From the NCBI GenBank assembly GCA_002831545.1, contig CP025095.1, forward strand, positions 1,364,001 to 1,428,000: 64,000 bases of DNA, given 5' to 3'. The translations under genes and the position numbers were made by a program. Each line of letters opens with the position of its first letter. The stretch's first letter is position 1. Of this stretch, positions 56,874 to 64,000 are shown in pieces. The notes under the pieces are model-generated. The model searched no databases. It was not told where the DNA came from and worked only from the letters and a program-made list of their open reading frames with translations. This DNA comes from Streptococcus suis. Its GTDB lineage: Bacteria > Bacillota > Bacilli > Lactobacillales > Streptococcaceae.

Positions 56874-59800
56874 TTAGACTTCTTCTTTATGACGTCGTTT
56901 GCTTACCAACAGAGTCCCTAGCCCAATAATGACACCAAGAACAAGATAGTATCTCGTATCATTGTCTCCAGTATTTGGTAGTTGAGTCACCTGTTTTTCT
57001 TGATTAGGGCTAGATAGACTAGCTTGCAAAGTGACTGGACGAGGTAAAGTTGGTTGAGGGTTTGGCTTCTGCCCTATCGGTACATATCCTGAATTCCCAG
57101 TATCTTTTACAGGAGGTGCCTGTACATCAACTTTTTCTGAGTCTATAGGTGGAGCCGTTACAGTGCCTTCATCTTTTTTGTCAGTGGCAGTATTTACTGG
57201 CTCTTTGGCATCATTTGTTGAAGTAGCAACACCATCCAGTTCTGCCTGAGCGCTTGTCAGAACGGCTAGAGCTTGATCGACACTTGCTTGGCTTGCAGAT
57301 TCGTCAGCTAGAATCGCTTTCGCTGCTTCAACTGCCTGGTCATAAGCTTGTTTCACGTTTTCAGATGCATTGAGATACTTAGCATCTGTCGCTTTTAATA
57401 CGGAAGAAACGGATACTGCGCTACGAAGGGCTGAAATATCAGTCTTTTGACCATCTAAGCCGGCTTTTGCTGCTAACAAGTCTGCCAACGCTTGGTTGAC
57501 AACTGCCTGTGTTACATTCTCTTGGTTCAATACAAGTTGTGCCGAACGAACAGCTGTATCATAGGCAATTTGTTTGGTATTTTCAGCATTATAATAAATA
57601 AAGTTTGCCTGAGTCGGTGTGTAGTTTGATACTTCAGCAATCAGTTTTTCCGTATCGGTAGCCTGACCGTTTAGCTGCTCTCTCGCTGCCACAAGACTGG
57701 CAACTGCTGAATCTACTTGTGCCTGATTGTGTTTGTTGGCATATACTGCATTGGCATCTTCTAATGCTTTAACATAGGCAGTTTGAAGTTCTGGACTAGC
57801 ATTGTAATAACGCGCTGTTTCTTCAAGTCCAGCAAGTTCAGCAATCAGTTCTTTCAAAGCAACTTTATTAATCAAGGTTAATTTCTTAACATTTGACTGG
57901 TTTGCAAGTACTACTACGTCTAATTCTTCCCAAAATTCATAGCCTTCTGGGAGGGTTGGAAGGATAGTGTAGGTACCAACTGGTACAAATTTACCATAAT
58001 CGGTCTTAGAATATTTAGCATTTGGTAGCTGAATAGTCTGACCATCAGCAGTTACCAGTTGGATGGTTGAACCAGAAGGTAGTAATGCATCAATATCTAC
58101 CAGCAAGTTGGCCTTATCTTTCAAAGTCACATAGAAATTCACCTCGGCAGTGCTATTTTCTTCCGAAATCGTCACGACTGCTTTGGTTTCACCTGCTAGG
58201 CTTGACCATTCTGTATCATATAAGAATAAATCAAAGGTGTAAGTACCAAATGGTAGCTTAAGAACGCTAGTATCGCCGGCATATCGTGGTAATTCTGCAA
58301 CAATCTTGCCTGTTTCATCGGTGACTGAGTAAGAGAAAAGTATTGGTGCAGGACTATTTGTATCTTTATCAAGAATATTGACAGTTACCAACCCTTTTTC
58401 ATTGCCGATACTGATCAGATTCTCTACTTTTTCATAGCTGATGTTACCAGCATAATCCTCTACTGTGTAGTAGAATTTTGAAATATCTGCAAGATCAAGA
58501 GGCAATGTAAAGGAGCCATCGTCGTTTTGTGCCACAAATACCTTGTTATCAGAAACGGTTACATCACCATTTTCTAATAAGGAAGGAATAGTTGTCACAC
58601 CGCTTGCATCCGCTACAAGGTAGAATACTTGCTCGCGATATAGACCGGATTCTCCTTTTTCAATGGCTGGACGAGGGTTAAATGTAAAGTTTGTTTCATC
58701 ATAGGTAGCTGTGGTGATAACTGGTGATTCTCTATCGATGATAACATCGAAAATCATAGTTTGTACTGCTGCACCTGGAACTTCAGATGAGTAGGTCAAA
58801 ACGTATTGATACTTACCATCTGCTAAAGCATTTCCCTCGCTGTCTGTCCCATTCCATTCAGTAGGGTAAATAATGCTTGATTTTGGATTTTTAGGATCAC
58901 CACTATAGAAGTTCTTATTGCCTGACTGTGGTTGACTTTCCCAAAGTGGATTTGTTCGCTCAGTATCATCTGCAGCATAGACGCTTGCGACTAAATCCGT
59001 ATAATTTCTCAAGAAGACACCTTTGAAAGCGAGCGAGTCTTGGTTGTCATCTCCATTTGGTGAGATAGCTAAATGAGGCTTACCGGACTCATCAAGCTCT
59101 AAAACAAAGTATCCTGCTTCATTTTTAAATGTACCAAGTGTCTTGATCGCAAAGTCAGATCGTTTGTCTGTAGAATAGATTAACTCCGTACTTCCTGTAA
59201 CAAGACCTGTGTAGTGATGGCTGATATCAACAGTATCTGGTTGTGCTGTAACAGGTTCAAAGTAGAAGCCCCCCTTACCATCGGCAATAAGATTGTAAAT
59301 CGGCTCTTCTAGAACGGCTAGTTTTTGGAATTCCCCACGGAAACCAACGTATGGAATGCTGACAATATCACCGCCATCGGCTACATCTGTAAATCGAACA
59401 AAACCTTCAAGATAGTAACCGTTTTTCATTAAACCTGTCAATTCTTCTGCAAAGCTTGCTGCATCGACATTAATTGTAACAGTTGTACTTGAATTGGCTT
59501 GCACAGTCACCTTACCGCCAGGAATCTCTGCTAATAGACGCGGAGCCAAGGTGATCAATCCGTTTTGGACAGTATCCGTTGTTAATTGCGTTGAGTAGTT
59601 TAAAGTCTTATCTTCGTTTGTAATGTTATGAAGTGTGACCGTAAAGCTGAATGTATCCTCAACATTTCCCAAGGTAATGCTGCCATAACCGTCTTCGCCA
59701 GTCAAATATAAACCTGTAGAAATAGCTGCCGCAGTATCGATGATACCTGCACCTTGTTGGCGAGGGGAAGTGTAGGCTGTTGTTTCTTTGTTCACATGTG

Positions 59801-61631
59801 CTTTAGCAGTAGACATAAGCAAGTGTTTTACTAAGGCTTCGATTTCTTGAGGGGACTTAGTAGGGTAAGTTGCCTGTAAATATTGTTTTACTAGTACGGC
59901 TGCTCCTGCTACGTGTGGTGAAGCCATACTTGTTCCCTGCATGTTGGCATAGTCATTATCATTGATGGCTGCATAAATAGCACCACCTGGAGCAGCTAAG
60001 TCTGGTTTTAGCTCGCCATCCGCTGACAGACCCCAACTTGAAAAATCTGAAAGAAGACCTGCTTCTGGGTTAGGGCGAATATCCGTTTCGTTATTGAACG
60101 CAATCTTATATGAGTTAGCTGCCAAAGCTTCACCAAATTCCAATGGAATGAAGACAGATGGAATTGCAATAGCTGTATCATCAAGTTGCATGCTTACATT
60201 GGCTTCACCTGGACGGCTATTGAAAATGACCACCCCTACTGCACCTGCAGCTGTTGCATTGGCTATTTTTTCTGAGAAGGTAATCGTTCCACGTTTGATG
60301 AGTGCAAGTTTTCCAGTCAAATCTAGACCATCAAAATCCGAAGCTTGACCGATTCCCGCATAGACATATTCATATTCTTTCCCGATTTCAAATGGTACGG
60401 GACTTTTCTCTGGATTATCAAACGAACTTTTACCGTAATTCAAGTCAGCATTGTTTTCTAAGCCAATGATATTAATTACTTTACTACCAACCGTTGTGTT
60501 ATTGTAAGAAGCGACAGAAATTGCATCGCGAGCTGTTGAAGGTGCACCGACTAAGCCATAATCTGGATAATCGGCTGACGGATTAGAATGACCTGAACCA
60601 AATGTTCCATCATTACCAGCTGCAATAACAACAGAAACCCCTGCACGACGAGCAGCCTCGATTGCTGCAGTCACATTTTCATCCATGTTAACAACAGAAC
60701 CATTAGCTCCTCCCAGGCTGAGGTTGATGCTATCTGCACCCAATTTTACAGCATCTTCAATCGCCTTTACGTACAATGCTGCGCCTGTTGTAGCTTTGAG
60801 GTCTGAGAATACACGCATAAACATGACTTGCGCTTCAGGAGCTACACCATACATTAATTGTCCAGCGACTGGTTGTGTCGGATTTCCTGTGGCAATACTC
60901 GTTACGTGCATACCGTGTGAGCGTTTGTCTTCTTCTTTCAAGACAGTATTCACATCAACATAGTTATAACCAAATACAACCTTATCGTTAAACCATTCAC
61001 CGTAGGTAATTCCTGCTGCTTCTTTAGCTGCTTCTATCTCTTTTTCTGATTTATATTTTGCAGTTGAGAGATCTGAAATATGCAATACATCGTGATCAAC
61101 GTCAAGACCGGAATCAATGATTGCAACTACTGTTCCTTCGCCCTTGTAACCACTATCCCAAACTTTAGGTACTGTAATGATCGTATTACTATCAATGTTT
61201 TGTGGTTTCGCTTCTTCCTGATTAGTAATAGCAGTAGTCTCATCTGCTACGGCAAGCTTCTCCTCTTCTTCTACTTTTTTCTCTGAAATAGCTGGAGTTT
61301 CTACAGCTGGTTGAGTCGCTTCTACTTCTGTATTTGTGATGTTTTCAAGAGCTTCTGAGCCAAGTGTTTCCTCTACATTATCTGTAGTGGTTACATCAGT
61401 TGGGGTAGCCTCCACAGAAGTGTCAACTAACTCCTCGACAACGGGACTTTCTGAGGTTGATTCGCTGACGATTGCGTCAGGAACAGTTGTTTCCACCTTA
61501 GTCTCTACTAGGCTTGTCAATTCATCTGCAGCTACCGATGGTGCACCTGCAAACAAAAAAACTGCACCCAAAAGAACAGACACAGTTCCAATTTTATACT
61601 TCCGAAGTGAGAAAGTTTCTTTCTTTTTCAT
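56874..61631 (-). CDS. sspA: Cell-wall subtilisin-like serine protease (SspA/PrtS type)
   Basis: A 1585-aa S8 protease. Signal FSLRKYKIGTVSVLLGAVFLF with a YSIRK-like motif; catalytic D173 (AIIDSGLDVDH), H239 (SHGMHVTSIA), oxyanion Asn in AAGNDG and S568 (GTSMASPHVAG). A PA domain (about 380-500) is inserted before the Ser. Fn3-like C5a-peptidase domains follow (about 640-1120), then three FIVAR-like helical repeats (about 1250-1460). LPNTG at 1551-1555, a membrane helix and KRRHKEEV tail target it to sortase A. Start 61631 has AGGAGG. Close in layout to the S. suis SspA virulence protease. Confidence 0.92.
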   Translation of the reverse strand: MKKKETFSLRKYKIGTVSVLLGAVFLFAGAPSVAADELTSLVETKVETTVPDAIVSESTSESPVVEELVDTSVEATPTDVTTTDNVEETLGSEALENITNTEVEATQPAVETPAISEKKVEEEEKLAVADETTAITNQEEAKPQNIDSNTIITVPKVWDSGYKGEGTVVAIIDSGLDVDHDVLHISDLSTAKYKSEKEIEAAKEAAGITYGEWFNDKVVFGYNYVDVNTVLKEEDKRSHGMHVTSIATGNPTQPVAGQLMYGVAPEAQVMFMRVFSDLKATTGAALYVKAIEDAVKLGADSINLSLGGANGSVVNMDENVTAAIEAARRAGVSVVIAAGNDGTFGSGHSNPSADYPDYGLVGAPSTARDAISVASYNNTTVGSKVINIIGLENNADLNYGKSSFDNPEKSPVPFEIGKEYEYVYAGIGQASDFDGLDLTGKLALIKRGTITFSEKIANATAAGAVGVVIFNSRPGEANVSMQLDDTAIAIPSVFIPLEFGEALAANSYKIAFNNETDIRPNPEAGLLSDFSSWGLSADGELKPDLAAPGGAIYAAINDNDYANMQGTSMASPHVAGAAVLVKQYLQATYPTKSPQEIEALVKHLLMSTAKAHVNKETTAYTSPRQQGAGIIDTAAAISTGLYLTGEDGYGSITLGNVEDTFSFTVTLHNITNEDKTLNYSTQLTTDTVQNGLITLAPRLLAEIPGGKVTVQANSSTTVTINVDAASFAEELTGLMKNGYYLEGFVRFTDVADGGDIVSIPYVGFRGEFQKLAVLEEPIYNLIADGKGGFYFEPVTAQPDTVDISHHYTGLVTGSTELIYSTDKRSDFAIKTLGTFKNEAGYFVLELDESGKPHLAISPNGDDNQDSLAFKGVFLRNYTDLVASVYAADDTERTNPLWESQPQSGNKNFYSGDPKNPKSSIIYPTEWNGTDSEGNALADGKYQYVLTYSSEVPGAAVQTMIFDVIIDRESPVITTATYDETNFTFNPRPAIEKGESGLYREQVFYLVADASGVTTIPSLLENGDVTVSDNKVFVAQNDDGSFTLPLDLADISKFYYTVEDYAGNISYEKVENLISIGNEKGLVTVNILDKDTNSPAPILFSYSVTDETGKIVAELPRYAGDTSVLKLPFGTYTFDLFLYDTEWSSLAGETKAVVTISEENSTAEVNFYVTLKDKANLLVDIDALLPSGSTIQLVTADGQTIQLPNAKYSKTDYGKFVPVGTYTILPTLPEGYEFWEELDVVVLANQSNVKKLTLINKVALKELIAELAGLEETARYYNASPELQTAYVKALEDANAVYANKHNQAQVDSAVASLVAAREQLNGQATDTEKLIAEVSNYTPTQANFIYYNAENTKQIAYDTAVRSAQLVLNQENVTQAVVNQALADLLAAKAGLDGQKTDISALRSAVSVSSVLKATDAKYLNASENVKQAYDQAVEAAKAILADESASQASVDQALAVLTSAQAELDGVATSTNDAKEPVNTATDKKDEGTVTAPPIDSEKVDVQAPPVKDTGNSGYVPIGQKPNPQPTLPRPVTLQASLSSPNQEKQVTQLPNTGDNDTRYYLVLGVIIGLGTLLVSKRRHKEEV

Positions 61632-61796
61632 AACTTTTCCTCCTAGTTTTTCTCCTTCATTATTGGCAAAACCAATAAATATATTAAAACACAAAATTAT
61701 CAGTATTGCAAGTATATTCTGAAAATTCAGTTATTTATTCAAACTATAACTAGCTATCAATAATATCTATAACCATAGATACAGATAATGCACACT

Positions 61797-61899
61797 ATAG
61801 TCAAATGAATTAGCTTTCAGACAAGGAACTGAGGGCAGGCAGTACTAGAGTACGGCAATCCGAAAGTGACGATGTATCAAAGTTAATTCAAATGACTGA
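61797..61899. repeat. MITE-like palindromic element next to IS110
   Basis: AGTCAAATGAATTAGCTTT (61799-61817) and AAAGTTAATTCAAATGACT (61879-61897) are inverted repeats matching at 16 of 19 positions, around an interior with GAGGGCAGGCAGTACTAGAGTACGG. About 100 bp, no ORF. The IS110-type element begins exactly at its right edge. Confidence 0.6.
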
Positions 61900-61900
61900 T

Positions 61901-62272
61901 ATGTAAAGCCCTTTGTCAAGTAAAAACAATCGAACTGATTAAAAAATGAAAAGTATCTAGAAAGAGCCTAGTTCTTAGCTTCGGGCATTGGCCACTCTGA
62001 TATTCGTGGATTGGTTACCTACAGGTCAATGGTTCTGCCGCGAGTCCTACTCTCTATAAGCGTGGATCACAATTGTGCCACTTAGTCATTTCGTAGATGA
62101 CTCAAACCTTGAAGTCCTAAACTCCTTCAAGATACTTTCCATTCAAACATGATTTCAATCCTTATTTCTGTCCAAATTCACCCAGTGATTTTGGATAGAA
62201 ATAGGGATTCCTCATCGCTCTGCGATGATAAAACTTAATGGTCAAAAGTGTACATGAAAACAAGCGCTAACT
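61901..62272 (-). ncRNA. Candidate bridge RNA region of the IS110-type element
   Basis: Non-coding 372 nt downstream of the transposase. On the minus strand a strong hairpin (CCTATTTCTATCCAAA...TTTGGACAGAAATAAGG) lies at about 62161-62208, a tip hairpin ATCGCAGAGCGAT at 62215-62227, and CTTGAAGGAGTTTAGGACTTCAAG near 62112-62135. Members of the IS1111 group carry their guide RNA at this end. The RNA limits cannot be set from sequence. Confidence 0.5.
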
Positions 62273-63394
62273 TCAAGCTATTCTTCCTGTCATCATCCCC
62301 CAAATAAAACCAGACAATTCTCGTGCAATAGCTGTTTTAGCAACATTTTGTTTCTTATTTTTTCCTAGAACAAGTGTGCGATAACGTCTTCTTAAGCGTT
62401 CATTAGCCTTATCCGCATAAGCAATCACCTCCACTCGGTTTCCACTTTGTCTCCGTTTCAATTCTTTGGATTTATACCCAATCGTCCCCTTAGCCAATGA
62501 TTGTGCAGCTTCTATCAGAAGTCGTCTCACATGGCTATTCCCAGCTTTGGTGATAGCACCTCTTCTCTCCTTGTCACCGCTAGAATTTTCGTTAGGAGTT
62601 AGCCCAAGATAGGAAGCAAAATGTTGAGCTGTCGCAAAGCGGTTAAAATCACCGATTTCCGTCACAATGGAAAGTGCGGTTAGTGTTTTAACGCCAATAA
62701 AGCAAGAGAGCCATGAGACCTTCTCTTGATAACTGTCGCTTTGACCCAGTTGCTCAATTCGCGCATCATACCGTTCTATTTGATCTACTAATTTCTCATA
62801 GGTCAATAGGTATTCTGTCAAAATCTCTGCGTAAAGTCCATCAGGATTTAGGGAATGGAGCCAGCGGACATGTTTCTGTGTCCAATTACTGCTTCCCTCG
62901 GTATAGCGAAAATCATGTCGGAGACAGAAGGCAAGAATTTGTTGTTTGATTTTCTTCAGAGCCACTTTGTGGTCTGTTCTCATGCGGATATATTCTTTGA
63001 CTTGTTCATCCTCAACAGTAGGAACATGAACAGGCCGATAGCTACGAAAGGCCAGAGCTTTTGCGAGCTGAGCTGCATCTTTTTTATCAGTCTTAACACG
63101 CTTAGATCCTTCCTTCATCACCGTTGTAGGCGCCATCACGATACAGGGAATCCCGTGAGCTTGTAGCTGGTGATATAGGGTAAATCCAAGACATCCGGCT
63201 TCGTAGCCACATAACACTTCTGCATCTTGACCATATAAACGACGAAGCTCATTCACATAGTTCACAATATAGCTAACATTTGGACCAACTTTAGTGCTAT
63301 GTTTGAATTGATTCGCCATCATATCATAATAGCAGAGTGAAAAACTTTCTTTGTGAACATCCATTCCGATGAAAAGTGTGGTAAAATGAAACAT
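62273..63394 (-). CDS. IS110-family transposase (DEDD recombinase)
   Basis: A 373-aa protein. N-terminal RuvC-like DEDD domain: D in FIGMDVHKESFSLCYYD, E in CGYEAGCLGF, and DxxD in KTDKKDAAQLAKAL. Central coiled coil (about 140-215). C-terminal Transposase_20 domain SCFIGVKTLTALSIVTEIGDFNRFATAQHFASYLGLTPNENSSGDKERRGAITKAGNSHVRRLL with the conserved Ser. RBS GAGG. Full length, apparently intact. Confidence 0.95.
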   Translation of the reverse strand: MFHFTTLFIGMDVHKESFSLCYYDMMANQFKHSTKVGPNVSYIVNYVNELRRLYGQDAEVLCGYEAGCLGFTLYHQLQAHGIPCIVMAPTTVMKEGSKRVKTDKKDAAQLAKALAFRSYRPVHVPTVEDEQVKEYIRMRTDHKVALKKIKQQILAFCLRHDFRYTEGSSNWTQKHVRWLHSLNPDGLYAEILTEYLLTYEKLVDQIERYDARIEQLGQSDSYQEKVSWLSCFIGVKTLTALSIVTEIGDFNRFATAQHFASYLGLTPNENSSGDKERRGAITKAGNSHVRRLLIEAAQSLAKGTIGYKSKELKRRQSGNRVEVIAYADKANERLRRRYRTLVLGKNKKQNVAKTAIARELSGFIWGMMTGRIA

Positions 63395-63574
63395 ATAAGA
63401 CCTCCAATTGAGTGTGGTAATTCCTGTTAGAAGTTGATTGTTTTTTTTATTCTAGTGTACAGGTAAATCCACGAATTCTCAACTGGGGGTCTTTACATAT
63501 TGTCTATAAAAAGGGAGTGAGCAAGACATCCATGATGGCTCCGTCCTTACCCACAGAATAATGAGAATGAGCAT

Positions 63575-63612
63575 AAAGCCCTCACTAAGATTATATACCT
63601 CGTGAGGGCCTT
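63575..63612. repeat. Strong hairpin in the right-end intergenic region
   Basis: AAGCCCTCAC pairs with GTGAGGGCCTT around 63593. No gene is assigned to 63499-63702; it may be a remnant of another mobile element or a terminator. Confidence 0.5.
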
Positions 63613-63702
63613 GCGGTTGGTGCATTATTGATGTTAATTATGATGACAAAACTGCTCCAGCCTACTGATAAGAACCACAATATACACTCAAGAATATGAC
63701 TA

Positions 63703-63806
63703 ATACTCAATGAAAATCAAAAACAGACTAGGCGACGCAGATGCAGATAGAACTGAAGTTCATCAAATCAAGTCAACAACGTCTGATTTTGATTTTCGAA
63801 GAGTAT
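63703..63806. repeat. RUP-like palindromic repeat, 104 bp
   Basis: ATACTCAATGAAAATCAAAA at the left and TTTTGATTTTCGAAGAGTAT at the right are imperfect inverted repeats that match the RUP family ends. Size of about 104 bp agrees with the usual RUP length of about 107 bp. Confidence 0.7.
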
Positions 63807-63865
63807 AAAATTCAGTAGATAGGCTCTCTAACTTACAAGAAGGAAGGAATTGTCATAGATAATCA

Positions 63866-64000
63866 TGTGTAGATCAAGTCGACATTGTCGTTTGTATTCC
63901 CCTCAACTTGTCCAAAGGCATTACTTAGCTACATTTGATACAACGACTAAAGGTCTACGTGCTTACCACGATTTTCTCAGTCAATTTCATGTGGAAGCTG
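63866..64000 (+). CDS. Possible partial gene running off the right edge
   Basis: From ATG 63866 an open frame continues to the window end (MCRSSRHCRLYSPQLVQRHYLATF...). GAAGGAAGG lies about 17 nt upstream, too far for a good RBS. No family recognised; it may be a real start or a fragment of a disrupted gene. Confidence 0.25.

Larger units (their letters stand above)
61901..63498 (-). mobile_element. IS110-family (IS1111-like) insertion sequence
   Basis: About 1.6 kb. The left edge ATGTAAAGCCC (61901) and right edge GGGTCTTTACAT (to 63498) form a short inverted repeat, ATGTAAAGmCCC. One transposase gene leaves about 100 bp upstream and 370 bp of structured non-coding DNA downstream. No target duplication is evident, as usual in IS110. 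Borders are inferred from the terminal repeats only. Confidence 0.7.

Noticed and set aside
1..64000. tRNA and rRNA genes
   Set aside because: Reading for the conserved tRNA arm sequences and for rRNA landmarks found no candidate, though a short tRNA could be missed without a covariance search.

Overview
The window is a chromosomal stretch of a low-GC streptococcus, most likely Streptococcus suis. The evidence is gene content and order: a tdk-prfA-prmC-glyA block and an lepA-ndk-engB-clpX-folA-thyA block as in streptococci, a large SspA-type cell-wall subtilase, an IgA-protease-like (M26) metallopeptidase with an N-terminal LPXTG, a lactococcin-972-like bacteriocin locus and a RUP-like repeat family. 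No tRNA, rRNA or CRISPR array was seen. The species call is inference.

Layout. (1) 1-4500: right-hand part of an integrated mobile element. It has two small unknown genes, a 222-nt imperfect hairpin, a probable replication origin, a Rep protein that joins an HUH nuclease to an SF3 helicase, a DUF3173 excisionase-like protein and a tyrosine integrase. (2) 4600-11600: defence and IS-damaged zone: a two-gene McrBC type IV restriction system on the minus strand, an exported protein of unknown function, and an unknown gene split by an IS66 element with a perfect 8-bp target duplication; the IS66 transposase is itself frameshifted. (3) 11600-35700: mostly minus-strand core genes: HIRAN protein, lipoprotein, SDR, then pvaA-like/ndpA/glyA/GNAT/sua5/prmC/prfA, tdk, an Excalibur surface protein, lepA, ndk, engB, clpX, a 57-aa membrane protein, folA, thyA, glucokinase, ABC-F, cca, dapB, degV and a DUF1149 gene. 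(4) 35800-50600: M26 metallopeptidase, the fructose operon fruR-fruK-fruA, hisC, rimM-trmD, a MATE exporter and guaC. (5) 50900-55000: lactococcin-972-like bacteriocin with its permease/ATPase pair, a 20-codon ORF and a divergent Rgg-type regulator. (6) 55000-64000: divergent nth and nnrD, the SspA-like protease, then a repeat-rich end with a MITE-like palindrome, an IS110/IS1111-type element with a long structured non-coding end, and RUP-like repeats.

The most unusual signal is the 450-bp gap upstream of prfA (19416-19867). It carries an array with a period of about 57 bp. Two copies of a long hairpin differ by paired, compensating changes in every stem, which is strong evidence for a conserved RNA (or cruciform) structure immediately upstream of the RF1 gene; prfA itself has no visible Shine-Dalgarno. 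Other leads are the structured origin region and CRESS-like Rep of the integrated element, a candidate bridge RNA at the IS110 end, a 20-codon ORF with a strong RBS between the Rgg regulator and the bacteriocin genes, and three genes (the IS-split gene, thyA, nth) whose extended -10 box lies exactly 6 nt before ATG, predicting leaderless mRNAs.

All calls come from reading the sequence and from memory of protein families; no searches were run.
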